Shown here: piece by piece, positions 41,563 through 50,943 of the stretch
Layout of the letters: each line of letters starts with the position of its first letter
How positions within the stretch are numbered: position 1 is the stretch's first letter
Assembly (NCBI GenBank): GCA_965224045.1
Contig: CBDCYD010000016.1
Location: forward strand, 744,001 to 808,000
Origin: Tectiglobus sp965224045
GTDB taxonomy: Bacteria; Pseudomonadota; Alphaproteobacteria; Rhizobiales; Hyphomicrobiaceae
Direction of reading: 5' to 3'
Length of the DNA: 64,000 nt
Program-made: the position numbers and the translations under genes
The notes under the pieces: model-generated
Database searches by the model: none
Seen by the model: the letters and a program-made list of their open reading frames with translations, nothing else
What the model was told of the DNA's origin: nothing

Positions 41563-44500
41563 ATGGCAAAAGTAAGCGGCAAAACCAGGCGCAGTGAGCG
41601 GGAAGAGGCTAAGGTGATCCATGTTCGCGGGGCCCGCGAGCACAATCTCAAGGGCGTCGATCTCACCATCCCGCGAGATGCACTGATCGTCTTTACGGGG
41701 CTTTCCGGCTCCGGCAAGTCGTCGCTTGCATTCGACACCATCTACGCCGAGGGGCAGCGTCGCTACGTCGAAAGCCTGTCGGCGTATGCGCGCCAGTTCC
41801 TCGAGATGATGCAAAAGCCCGACGTCGACCATATCGAAGGCCTGTCGCCGGCGATCTCGATCGAGCAAAAGACGACGAGCCGCAATCCGCGTTCGACCGT
41901 CGGCACGGTGACCGAGATCTACGATTATCTGCGGCTTTTGTTCGCCCGGGTCGGGGTGCCCTACTCGCCGGCAACCGGTCTGCCGATCGAGAGCCAGACC
42001 GTGACGCAGATGGTCGATCGAATCGTGGCGCTCGACGAAGGCACGCGGCTCTATCTGCTGGCGCCGATCGTCAAGGGGCGCAAGGGCGAGTTCCGCAAGG
42101 ATCTGGCCGAACTGATGAAAAGGGGATTCCAGCGGGTCAAGATCAACGGGCAGTTCTACGAGATCCCCGACGCGCCGAAGCTCGACAAGAAATACAAGCA
42201 CGATATCGACGTGGTGGTGGACCGATTGGTGGTGCGAGACGACATCGCGACACGTCTGGCGGACTCGCTCGAAACGGCGCTCGAACTCGCCGACGGTATC
42301 GCGATTGCCGAGTTCGCCGATCGCGCGTTGCCGGCAGCCGCGACCAAGGGGGCCAACAAGTCCAAGAACGACACGCACGAACGGATCGTGTTTTCGGCGC
42401 GTTTTGCCTGTCCGGTCTCGGGTTTCACGATCGACGAGGTCGAGCCGCGGCTGTTTTCCTTCAACTCGCCGGCCGGCGCCTGCCCCAAGTGCGACGGGCT
42501 CGGCACGGAGCTGCAGTTTGAAGCCGACCTGGTCGTGCCTGATGGAAACGTTTCCCTGCGCCAGGGCGCGATCCAGCCTTGGGCAAAAACCGGGGCGACG
42601 TCGCCCTACTACGAGCAGACGCTGCAGGCGATCGCGCGTCACTACAAGGTGCAGATGACGACGCCTTGGAGCGAACTGCCGGAAAACGTGCGCGATGTCA
42701 TATTGTTCGGCTCCGGCGACGACGAAATCACCTTCGTCTACGAAGACGGGCTGCGGAAGTACAAAACGCGCAAGCCGTTCGAGGGTGTGATCGGCAATAT
42801 CGAGCGGCGCTGGCGCGAAACCGACAGCCAGTGGGTGCGCGATGAACTGGCGCGCTATCAGGGCGATCACCCGTGCGAAGACTGCGGCGGCTATCGTCTC
42901 AAGCCGCAGGCGCTGTGCGTCAAGGTCGGTGAGCGCCACATCGGGGAGGTGTGTGATCTTTCGATCCGCAAAGCGGGTGAGTGGTTCGAAGCGTTGCCGG
43001 CCGCGTTTTCGAAGCAGCAGTCGGAAATCGCGACGCGTGTCCTGAAGGAGATCAAGGAACGGCTTAAGTTCCTCAACGATGTCGGGCTCGACTATCTCAC
43101 GCTGTCGCGGTCATCGGGAACGCTGTCGGGCGGCGAAAGCCAACGCATCCGGCTTGCCTCGCAAATCGGATCGGGCCTGACCGGCGTGCTCTATGTGCTC
43201 GACGAGCCGTCGATCGGGTTGCACCAGCGCGACAACGAGCGTTTGCTTGGCACGCTGCGCCATCTTCGCGACCTCGGCAACACCGTCATCGTCGTCGAGC
43301 ATGACGAGGATGCGGTGCTGTCGGCCGACCACGTGGTGGACATCGGGCCGGGGGCCGGCGTGCACGGCGGACAGGTCGTGGCGCAGGGGGTGCCGGCCGA
43401 GATCATGGCGGCGACCGAAAGCCTGACCGGGCAGTACTTGAGCGGCAAGCGGCAGATTCCGCTGCCGGCCGCGCGGCGGGAGGTCAACACACGCAAGCAG
43501 GTGACCGTGGTCGGGGCCAGTGCAAACAACCTCAAGCAGGTGACGGGTTCGATTCCGCTCGGCCTGTTTACCTGCGTGACCGGTGTGTCGGGATCGGGCA
43601 AATCCACGTTCCTGATCGATACGATGTACAAGGCGATCGCGCGGCGCCTGACCAACGCGCGCGAAAATCCCGGCGCGCACGAACGTATCGATGGCCTGCA
43701 ACATCTCGACAAGGTGATCGATATCGACCAGTCGCCGATCGGGCGCACGCCGCGCTCCAACCCGGCGACCTACACCGGTGCCTTCACGCCGATCCGCGAG
43801 TGGTTCGCCGGTCTGCCCGAGTCCAAGGCGCGCGGCTATCTGCCGGGCCGGTTCTCATTTAACGTCAAGGGCGGACGCTGCGAAGCCTGTCAGGGCGATG
43901 GCGTGATCAAGATCGAGATGCACTTTCTGCCCGACGTCTACGTGACCTGTGATCAGTGCAAGGGCAAGCGCTACAATCGCGAGACGCTGGAGATCAAGTT
44001 TCGCGAGAGATCGATTGCCGATGTGCTTGACATGACGGTCGAGGATGCCTGCCAGTTCTTCTCGGCGGTGCCGGCCATTCGCGACAAGATGGAAACGCTG
44101 CGCCGGGTCGGGCTCGGTTACATCAAGGTCGGCCAGCAGGCAACGACGCTGTCGGGCGGTGAAGCGCAGCGCGTCAAGCTTGCCAAGGAGTTGTCCCGGC
44201 GGGCGACGGGGCGAACGCTCTACATCCTCGATGAGCCAACGACGGGGTTGCATTTCCACGATGTTGCAAAGCTGCTCGAGGTCCTGCACGAACTGGTCAA
44301 CGCCGGCAATACGGTGGTCGTGATCGAGCACAACCTGGAAGTGATCAAGACGGCGGACTGGATTCTCGACATCGGACCTGAAGGCGGCGACGGCGGCGGC
44401 GAAATCGTGGCTGTCGGTACGCCGGAAGATGTGGCCGGGAACGATCGCAGCCACACGGGTGCATTTCTGCGCGAATTGCTCAAGCGTCGCGGGCACGTGG

Positions 44501-44625
44501 CGTCGCGTGGAAGAGGTGGCGTCAGCGGCAAAGCGGCCGCGAAAGCAGGCTCCAAGACCGCCTCGAAAAAGCCGGCACGCAGAAAGGCCCCCGCCAAGAA
44601 GAGGCGGGCCGAGGCGGCGGAGTGA
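41563..44625 (+). CDS. uvrA: Excinuclease ABC subunit A with basic C-terminal tail
   Basis: DNA-damage sensor of nucleotide excision repair, 1020 residues, about 50 longer than usual. It has two ABC ATPase modules: Walker A GLSGSGKSSL and GVSGSGKSTF, signatures LSGGESQRIRLA and LSGGEAQRVKLA. The second zinc module CEACQGDG...CDQCKG is complete; the first reads CPVSG...CPKC, with Ser in place of the second Cys, which I believe also occurs in related alphaproteobacteria. The extra length is a tail after FLRELLKRRGH, rich in Lys, Ala and Arg (SKKPARRKAPAKKRRAEAAE at the end), resembling histone H1. No intact alphaproteobacterial LexA box was seen upstream. Confidence 0.97.
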   Translation: MAKVSGKTRRSEREEAKVIHVRGAREHNLKGVDLTIPRDALIVFTGLSGSGKSSLAFDTIYAEGQRRYVESLSAYARQFLEMMQKPDVDHIEGLSPAISIEQKTTSRNPRSTVGTVTEIYDYLRLLFARVGVPYSPATGLPIESQTVTQMVDRIVALDEGTRLYLLAPIVKGRKGEFRKDLAELMKRGFQRVKINGQFYEIPDAPKLDKKYKHDIDVVVDRLVVRDDIATRLADSLETALELADGIAIAEFADRALPAAATKGANKSKNDTHERIVFSARFACPVSGFTIDEVEPRLFSFNSPAGACPKCDGLGTELQFEADLVVPDGNVSLRQGAIQPWAKTGATSPYYEQTLQAIARHYKVQMTTPWSELPENVRDVILFGSGDDEITFVYEDGLRKYKTRKPFEGVIGNIERRWRETDSQWVRDELARYQGDHPCEDCGGYRLKPQALCVKVGERHIGEVCDLSIRKAGEWFEALPAAFSKQQSEIATRVLKEIKERLKFLNDVGLDYLTLSRSSGTLSGGESQRIRLASQIGSGLTGVLYVLDEPSIGLHQRDNERLLGTLRHLRDLGNTVIVVEHDEDAVLSADHVVDIGPGAGVHGGQVVAQGVPAEIMAATESLTGQYLSGKRQIPLPAARREVNTRKQVTVVGASANNLKQVTGSIPLGLFTCVTGVSGSGKSTFLIDTMYKAIARRLTNARENPGAHERIDGLQHLDKVIDIDQSPIGRTPRSNPATYTGAFTPIREWFAGLPESKARGYLPGRFSFNVKGGRCEACQGDGVIKIEMHFLPDVYVTCDQCKGKRYNRETLEIKFRERSIADVLDMTVEDACQFFSAVPAIRDKMETLRRVGLGYIKVGQQATTLSGGEAQRVKLAKELSRRATGRTLYILDEPTTGLHFHDVAKLLEVLHELVNAGNTVVVIEHNLEVIKTADWILDIGPEGGDGGGEIVAVGTPEDVAGNDRSHTGAFLRELLKRRGHVASRGRGGVSGKAAAKAGSKTASKKPARRKAPAKKRRAEAAE

Positions 44626-44837
44626 GGCAACGCCCTTGGACCGGACGCTTCGAGGTCCAGGCTCAGCGGCGTTTGCCAAGCGTCAAGCCTTCAACATTTA
44701 CGCATCCATCGCAGGCTTGAGCGCGCGGCGCCAGCTGACATGTTGCGCATAGAATGATATGCTCCCTGATGTTTTAGTGCGATTGCAGTTCAGGGCGGTT
44801 CGCGCAGCCGGGCGGCCTGCGACGGGAGTTTTCATTC

Positions 44838-45668
44838 ATGACAAATGCCTTTCAAAAATCGACTGCCACGGTTGCGGCATGGAACCTTGCGACGTTCGAA
44901 CCGCTGTCGGACGTGCGTATCAGAATGCAGGCCAAGGGTCTGGCGATGCTGGACGCCGAATTCGTCACGCTGGTGGAAGTCAAGAACCGTGACCATATTG
45001 CCGCGTTGGCCCAGCAGCTGGCCGGCGCAGGCGTTACGTACAATTTCGAGCTGATCGAACAGGCGCCGACCACGGGCACGCATGATCCGATGCACATCGG
45101 CGTGCTCTTTAAAGAAGGGGTGGTCGTCGAGAACGCATCCCTCCTTGACGGGTCCGATCTCGGCAACAACAACAACCGCAAGGCGTTCTTGTGTGATGCC
45201 AAGATCGGTCGGTTCGATTTCAAGCTCATCGGCGTTCATTTGAAGTCCGGCCGCGAACTTGCAAATCAGCGCATCCGGGACGAGCAGTGCAAAGTCATTG
45301 GCCGGTTCATCAAGGAGTTGCGGGGGGACCGGGATCGGGAGCCGGATATCCTATTGATGGGAGACTTCAACATGATCCCCGGCCAGGACATCAGCAATTT
45401 CCACCACCTCGGCGGAGACGACATAATGGACTTTGTTTCATCGTGGGATCTACAGGAGCGGTACTCCCACATCCTGCCCTCCGGGCGGGAAAATCTACTG
45501 GACGGATTTGCGATTTCCCGGCGCTTCAGCACGGAATACATTCGCGGCAGCCTGAGGCTGTTTCCAATGCATTGGAACATGCGGATGGGGCAGGCGAAGT
45601 TCCGTGCAGAAGTGTCCGACCATTTGCCGTTCGTCGCCAGTTTCAACATCGGCCGGGACCTCGACTAA
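44838..45668 (+). CDS. Endonuclease/exonuclease/phosphatase (EEP) family protein
   Basis: A 276-residue metal-dependent phosphodiesterase-fold protein. The EEP blocks are AAWNLATFE at the N-terminus (Asn), FVTLVEVKN (metal Glu), IGVHLKSG (His), LLMGDFNMIPG (Asp and Asn) and VSDHLPFVASF (Asp-His pair). No signal peptide is seen. The family covers DNA exonucleases, sphingomyelinases and inositol phosphatases, and sequence alone does not decide. The start has GGGAG at 44824. It stands alone between uvrA and the convergent amidase; the link to repair is only positional. Confidence 0.85.
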   Translation: MTNAFQKSTATVAAWNLATFEPLSDVRIRMQAKGLAMLDAEFVTLVEVKNRDHIAALAQQLAGAGVTYNFELIEQAPTTGTHDPMHIGVLFKEGVVVENASLLDGSDLGNNNNRKAFLCDAKIGRFDFKLIGVHLKSGRELANQRIRDEQCKVIGRFIKELRGDRDREPDILLMGDFNMIPGQDISNFHHLGGDDIMDFVSSWDLQERYSHILPSGRENLLDGFAISRRFSTEYIRGSLRLFPMHWNMRMGQAKFRAEVSDHLPFVASFNIGRDLD

Positions 45669-45706
45669 ACCTGCCGTTCCCTTGATCCCAGCGACCCGCG
45701 GCTTGG

Positions 45707-47209
45707 TCACGCGTGGACTAGGTCTGCGTCCGGTGCGTCGGTGACGAGGCTTTTAAGTGCGTCGACGGGTTCGGCGAGCTTGGCCAGATCAGGCAGCGGC
45801 CGTGCAAGTTCAGGCGTTGGGGCAAACGCGGTTTCCATGGCGTGTGCAGCATCGAGCAGTTCGCGGTCGCCGCGGAAACGGCCGATCACCTGAAGCCCGA
45901 ATGGCAGGCCCTTGTCGTCACGGCCGCACGGCAGTGAAAGCGCCGGGTTCGTGGTCAGAGTGATGTACCAGGCCATCGCCAGCCAGTGGTAGTAGGTGTT
46001 GAGCTTGCAGCCGTTGATCTCGTCGAGAAACAATGTCTCCCACGGGAACGGCGACACCGCCACGGTCGGCGCCAGGACGACGTCGTAGTCCTCGAACGTC
46101 GACTGGAAATTGCGGAAGATGCGTGTTTGTTCGGCATGCGCCCAGGCAAAGTCGGCGAGCGACATCTTGGCACCGATTTCGTAGTTGGTGCGCACGTTGG
46201 GCCCGAGCCGCATCGGGTCGAGGTCATAGTCGTCCTTATATCTGGAGACGAAGCTGACGGCGCGAATTACATCAAAGCAACGCTCGGCCGCGCCGAAGTC
46301 GATTGTGACTTCATCGCAACTTGCAAAATTGTGGCGCATAGCATCGATCTTGCGCCGAAACGCATTGGCGACGGGCGGGTCGACGATGCCCGTGCCGAAA
46401 TCCACGCTCCAGGCAACACGCAGGCGGCCAAGGTCGACCGGGTCGGGCTCATCAAGTCCATCCGGGCTTTGCGGGAAGGACAGCGGGTCGCCGGGATGAG
46501 CGCCGACCTGGCTGGCGAGCAACAGCCGTGCATCGGCAATGTTGCGCGCCATCGGTCCGAGGACCGAAATCGGTGTCCAGCCGAGTTGACGGTGCTCGGC
46601 CGGTACCATCCCGGGTGACGGGCGAAAACCGACGACGCCGCAGAAGGCGGCCGGAATGCGCAGCGAGCCGCCGGTATCGGAGCCTGTGCATATCGGCAAA
46701 AGGTCTGCGGCCAATGCGGCGGCGGAACCACCTGACGAGCCGCCGCAGGTCAGCATCGGGTCGAACGGGTTGCCGGTCGCTCCCCAAACCGGGTTGCGGG
46801 TGTTGGCACCGGCGCCGAACTCCGGCGTGTTGGTCTTGCCGACCATGATGGCACCGGCGCTGCGCACGCGCGCCACCATGACGCTATCGGCGTCGGGCAC
46901 GTGGTTCTTGTACAGCGGGGAACCGAACGTCGTCAGCACGCCGGCCGTTCGCTCAAGGTCTTTGACGGCGAAAGGGAGGCCGTGCAACGGGCCCAACGCA
47001 TCACCGGCCAGAACCGCCCGTTCGGCCTCGCGGGCCTCTTCGCGCGCGCGCCCAAAGCATGTGGCGGTGACGGCATTGATCGCCGGGTTGATCGCTTCGA
47101 TGCGCGCAATGAAGGCTTCCAAAACCGCGACCGGCGACACCGCCTTGGTCGCGATCCGTTCGCGAAGTTCCGTTGCGCTGAGGTGAACGAGGCCATCGAC
47201 GTCAGCCAT
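45707..47209 (-). CDS. Amidase (amidase signature family)
   Basis: Serine amidase of 500 residues. The Ser-cisSer-Lys triad is visible: Lys83 in FAVKDLE, cis-Ser158 in CGGSSGGSAAALAA and nucleophile Ser182 in GSDTGGSLRIPA, at the expected spacing. Length and blocks match the family of bacterial amidases, amidohydrolases and GatA paralogues. It is not GatA, because gatB/gatC are absent and the C-terminus is of the general amidase type. The substrate is unknown. A broken GNAT gene lies just upstream in the same orientation. Confidence 0.92.
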   Translation of the reverse strand: MADVDGLVHLSATELRERIATKAVSPVAVLEAFIARIEAINPAINAVTATCFGRAREEAREAERAVLAGDALGPLHGLPFAVKDLERTAGVLTTFGSPLYKNHVPDADSVMVARVRSAGAIMVGKTNTPEFGAGANTRNPVWGATGNPFDPMLTCGGSSGGSAAALAADLLPICTGSDTGGSLRIPAAFCGVVGFRPSPGMVPAEHRQLGWTPISVLGPMARNIADARLLLASQVGAHPGDPLSFPQSPDGLDEPDPVDLGRLRVAWSVDFGTGIVDPPVANAFRRKIDAMRHNFASCDEVTIDFGAAERCFDVIRAVSFVSRYKDDYDLDPMRLGPNVRTNYEIGAKMSLADFAWAHAEQTRIFRNFQSTFEDYDVVLAPTVAVSPFPWETLFLDEINGCKLNTYYHWLAMAWYITLTTNPALSLPCGRDDKGLPFGLQVIGRFRGDRELLDAAHAMETAFAPTPELARPLPDLAKLAEPVDALKSLVTDAPDADLVHA

Positions 47210-47255
47210 TCTTAAACTCCGGGCCCCGGTTGGGACTTCCTTCAGTCGGTTTGTG

Positions 47256-47798
47256 TCAATCGCAGACCTTGGTCGGCAGGCCGGGGCCGCCGGTCGCGGT
47301 GCTGCGCCGTTCCATCAGGACGACATCGTGCCAGACGCCTCCAATTTGGCCGTAACGCTCGCGGATGCCGACTTCGCGGAAGCCGCAGCGCGTGTGAAGT
47401 GTGCGGCTTGCAGCGTTGGCGGCCAGGATTTGTGCCTGCAATGTCCAGTAGCCGTCCGCCTCCGAGACGGAGATCAGGCCGTTGAGCAGGGCAGTTGCGA
47501 TTCCGCGGCCGTGATGGCGCTCTGAGACGTAGACGCTGACCTCAGCGACACCCGGGGCGCCTCACGTTTCAGGTGCGGGTGCGAGAGCCGACCAGCCGAC
47601 TACGGTTCCCTCCGCGTCGCGCACGACCAGACGACCCAGTTCCAGGTGGCCGGCATTCCAGTCACGCCAAATCGGAGGTTTCGGCCAAAAGGCGGCGAGG
47701 CCGGTTGCCAGGCCTTCGGCAAAGATGCGTCGGACCTGGCGCCAGTCGCCAGGCTGCATGGGTTCGACTTTGACAGGCACGCGTGATCCCTGTTCCAT
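47256..47798 (-). pseudogene. GNAT N-acetyltransferase (phosphinothricin acetyltransferase-like) interrupted by TGA
   Basis: The N-terminal half (from about 47798, PGDWRQVRRIFAEGLATG, LGRLVVRDAEGTVVGWSAL) ends at a TGA at 47562-47564. In the same frame, without a gap, the rest of a GNAT continues: GVAEVSVYVSERHHGRGIA, which includes the acetyl-CoA loop, then QAQILAANAASRTLHTRCGF, to a normal stop at 47256. The two parts make one complete protein of about 180 residues lacking only the stopped codon, so this is a nonsense mutation or a sequencing error. Family members acetylate phosphinothricin, methionine sulfoximine or related amines. Confidence 0.8.
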
Positions 47799-48013
47799 GT
47801 TGAGGATTTGTCGCCAGGATAGCGCACGGGCGGGCGATGGCAATGGGTGCAGGCGCACATGTCTTGGCATTCGGTGCTGTGGATGAATGCCGGTGGATGC
47901 CATGCTATGCTTGACCTCACGATTGCCACGGTCGAAAGCAATAAATGCCGAGTTGCCGGTGTAGGGGGCCTATCGTGCCGGCGCGAGTTCGTAGCGTAAC
48001 AGGGGACTGAGTC

Positions 48014-48310
48014 ATGTCATCACTGAGAAATCTTTTGATCGGGGCGTGCGGATTAACGCTGGTGGCGGCGCTTCCCGCGCAGGCGGAGTGCGTGCGCAAA
48101 TCTGCCGAAGCAACGTCCGGGACCGAGGCATCGGCGAAGTGGTTCGCGCTGGAGACGATGGTTCAAAGCGTGAGCTGGGGATTGTGGCCCGGGTTCGTGG
48201 CGACGGGCAACGTGGCCGGTTACACGATCAAGAACCAGAAATACAAGTGTAAGCCGAGCACCTGGGGCGTAAACTGCTACGGTTCCGCGACCTTCTGCAA
48301 GACCAATTGA
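48014..48310 (+). CDS. Small exported hypothetical protein with four cysteines
   Basis: A 98-residue protein with a clear signal peptide (MSSLRNLLIGACGLTLVAAL, cleavage after PAQA) and a 74-residue mature domain starting ECVRKSAEA. The mature part has four Cys (ECVRK, YKCKP, VNCYG, TFCKTN) that could form two disulfides, and a Trp-rich middle (KWFALETMVQSVSWGLWPGF). An AGGGGA ribosome site lies 7 bases before the ATG. I do not recognise the family. No partner gene is evident; it sits between the broken GNAT gene and the DNA ligase. Confidence 0.75.
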   Translation: MSSLRNLLIGACGLTLVAALPAQAECVRKSAEATSGTEASAKWFALETMVQSVSWGLWPGFVATGNVAGYTIKNQKYKCKPSTWGVNCYGSATFCKTN

Positions 48311-48402
48311 TGTCCTGCAATTAACTGCGCGCTTCGTCCGTGGCGGTATCTGCGTTCGCCACGGCGATTTTGCTCGTCCGCGATTGCCTTTAGACTTGGC
48401 GC

Positions 48403-49992
48403 ATGGACGCCTTCGCAGAACTTCTCGACCGGCTCGTCTACACGCCGGGGCGCAATGCCAAGCTCGGCCTGATGGCGCGCTATTTCCGGTCCGTGCCGGA
48501 TCCGGATCGCGGCTGGGCGCTGGCCGTGTTGAGCGATGGGCTGCCGTTTTCGTTCCCCGTGCGGCGCACGATCCAGTCACTCATGGCAGACCGGATCGAT
48601 GCAGAGCTTTATCGGTATTCCCGTGACTACGTGGGTGATACCGCGGAAACGGTGGCTCTGCTCTGGCCCGACGCGGAGAATGGCGATGATCGCTCCGTTC
48701 CGCGGCTATCCGAAATCATAACAGCGCTCGAACTGGCGGACGGTGCGACGCTCGCCGGCCTTGTCGAGGGCTGGCTCAATCGCCTTGATGCCAATGCTCG
48801 CTGGGCGTTGCTCAAGATGCTGACCGGGGGGCTGAGGGTCGGCGTTTCGGCCAAACTGGCAAAGGTGGCCGTCGCGACGGCCTGGCGGCGTGATGTCGCC
48901 GAGATCGAGGAAATCTGGCACGGCCTTTCGCCACCCTACACCGAGCTGTTTGCTTGGCTTGACGGCACCGGGCCACGGCCGGACGTGTCCAATGCGCCGG
49001 TCTTTCGGCCGTTGATGCTGGCCAATCCGCTCGCAGAGGCTGATCTCGAGGCCCTCGATTTGATGGACTTTTCCGTCGAGTGGAAATGGGACGGGATACG
49101 CGTGCAGGTCGTCGCCAAAGGTGGTGAGGTGCGCATCTTTTCGCGCGGCGGTGACGACATTTCGCGAAGCTTCCCCGAGATTGTCGCTGCATTTCACGGC
49201 GATGCCGTTCTGGATGGCGAACTTCTGATTGTTCGTGATCGGGTGGTTGCGCCGTTCTCGGATCTCCAGCAGCGGCTTAACCGCAAGACCGTGTCAGCCA
49301 AAATGCTGCGCGAGCACCCTGCACACGTACGGCTCTACGATGCGCTTGAGCTGGACGGGAACGATTTGCGCGGCGAAGCGCTGTGCGTACGCCGTGCCCG
49401 CCTCGAAAGCTGGTTCGCGCAACGCCGCCCGGCGTTGGCCGACCTCTCCGAATTGCTCACGTTCGCCGACAAGGACCAATTGCTCGAAGCTTGGTCGCAA
49501 GCTCGCCAGAGCGCGATCGAAGGGCTGATGTTGAAACGCAATGACAGTCCCTATCTGGTCGGGCGACCGGCCGGTCTTTGGTACAAATGGAAGCGTGCGC
49601 CGCTGACGCTTGATTGTGTGATGATGTATGCGCAGCGCGGATCGGGACGCAGATCGTCCTTCTATTCCGACTACACGTTCGGGGCTTGGCGTGAGGCCGC
49701 CGATGGAACCAAGGAACTAGTGCCCGTCGGCAAAGCCTACTTCGGTTTTTCGGATGACGAACTGGTGGCGCTGGATCGGTGGGTTCGCAACAACACCAGG
49801 GAGCGTTTCGGGCCGGTGCGTTCGGTCCAGGCTGGTCTGGTGCTGGAGGTTGCTTTCGACTCGGTCCATCGCTCGCGGCGGCACAAGTCCGGAGTTGCGT
49901 TGCGGTTTCCGCGAATACACCGGATCAGGTGGGACAAGCCCGCAGCCGAAGCCGACCAGCTCGACACGCTGGTTGCCATGATCGCCGACTGA
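48403..49992 (+). CDS. ATP-dependent DNA ligase (cisplatin-damage response type)
   Basis: Ligase of 529 residues: an N-terminal helical DNA-binding domain (1-200), the nucleotidyltransferase domain with adenylation motif I EWKWDGIRVQ (Lys228), ISRSFPEIV, VLDGELLIV (motif III/IIIa region), GLMLKRNDSPYLVGR (motif IV region) and WYKWKRAP (motif V), and an OB-fold ending RFPRIHRIRWDKP. It matches the alphaproteobacterial ligase that usually forms an operon with a beta-lactamase-fold exonuclease and an Lhr helicase. Here the exonuclease is at 4462 and no helicase gene is in the window. Confidence 0.92.
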   Translation: MDAFAELLDRLVYTPGRNAKLGLMARYFRSVPDPDRGWALAVLSDGLPFSFPVRRTIQSLMADRIDAELYRYSRDYVGDTAETVALLWPDAENGDDRSVPRLSEIITALELADGATLAGLVEGWLNRLDANARWALLKMLTGGLRVGVSAKLAKVAVATAWRRDVAEIEEIWHGLSPPYTELFAWLDGTGPRPDVSNAPVFRPLMLANPLAEADLEALDLMDFSVEWKWDGIRVQVVAKGGEVRIFSRGGDDISRSFPEIVAAFHGDAVLDGELLIVRDRVVAPFSDLQQRLNRKTVSAKMLREHPAHVRLYDALELDGNDLRGEALCVRRARLESWFAQRRPALADLSELLTFADKDQLLEAWSQARQSAIEGLMLKRNDSPYLVGRPAGLWYKWKRAPLTLDCVMMYAQRGSGRRSSFYSDYTFGAWREAADGTKELVPVGKAYFGFSDDELVALDRWVRNNTRERFGPVRSVQAGLVLEVAFDSVHRSRRHKSGVALRFPRIHRIRWDKPAAEADQLDTLVAMIAD

Positions 49993-50214
49993 GTCCAGCG
50001 CGATGAACGTAGTTCTGCAGTCGGAGTGTGCGGTATGGGTTGCACCGCGCTTGTCGCGCAATTCGAGAGTTTTGCAACGGCTTTTTCGCGCAAGTTGATT
50101 TGAGTCATTGCGCACTCCGAAAAACGGAACTATGTCAAGCTGGAGGGCGTGAGAAATTTAAGGCGTTGCGATGGTGCAACGCGTATCGAAACCAACGATT
50201 GGGAGGCTGGTGAG

Positions 50215-50682
50215 ATGCGTAGCGGCGGTTCAAGCGGCTTTGCCATGCTCAATCCATTTGTGTCGCTGATGTCGGCAGGCCTGGAGGCCGGGCGTTCGGC
50301 TGCAAATCCAGACGCAGTTCCCGGCTATAAGGCCGTGACCATGGCCCACTGTGAAATGGTGCGCCTGATGAGCCGCAGGACGCGCGCTTACATGGAGTTG
50401 CCTGCAACCCTGTCGGAGTGCCGGTCGCCGCAGGACATGTTTGCGGTCCAGCAGGCGTTTTGGCAGCGTTGTGCAGCGGACTATACCAATACCGCGAAGG
50501 CGGTCGGGGCGTTCTGGTCGGTGGCACTTCCCGTGACCGGCGTCGAAGAGACCCTGGAAGATGAATCGCTGCAGTCCTGCCCCGATGGTGACGGACAGCG
50601 CGATATCATGCCCGTCGGGCGGGCAGCGACCGGCAACGGGCGTGACCGGGATCGCCCGAGCGCACCGCAGCAGGCTGCGTAG
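50215..50682 (+). CDS. Phasin family protein (probable)
   Basis: Small helical protein, 155 residues. The central part SRRTRAYMELPATLSECRSPQDMFAVQQ followed by FWQRCAADYTNTAKAVGAFW matches the phasin_2 pattern of polyhydroxyalkanoate granule proteins, with RSPQD and a downstream Q-x2-F. The C-terminus is low complexity. The ATG at 50215 follows GGAGG at 8 bases; a GTG at 50149 is in frame but adds unlikely sequence. No PHA synthase gene is nearby, so granule binding is inferred from family only. Confidence 0.72.
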   Translation: MRSGGSSGFAMLNPFVSLMSAGLEAGRSAANPDAVPGYKAVTMAHCEMVRLMSRRTRAYMELPATLSECRSPQDMFAVQQAFWQRCAADYTNTAKAVGAFWSVALPVTGVEETLEDESLQSCPDGDGQRDIMPVGRAATGNGRDRDRPSAPQQAA

Positions 50683-50943
50683 GCCTGAGCGCTTTTCCGG
50701 GACCAGAATCCGGGGCTCGTAGCGTTCCACTGTTGAGGCCGGTGAGGGCAGGCGTGCAGCACGGCCAGCGGCCCTGCTGTCGGCAATGTGCCATTCCGGA
50801 TCACCAACGGCACTTGGCCAAGCGGTTCGGTTTGAAAGGGCGCAGGTTCCTTGCGATTGCGGCTCATATGACGGCTTACGGCTGACGGACGGCCGAGAAT
50901 TGTACGTGTCGGCTCGATTGCCGGGCGCGAGCACGGCTGTGCC

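Noticed and set aside
41461..42939. Minus-strand open frame of about 490 codons opposite uvrA
   Set aside because: Fully antisense to uvrA, with low-complexity Arg/His/Asp composition and no motif or ribosome site.
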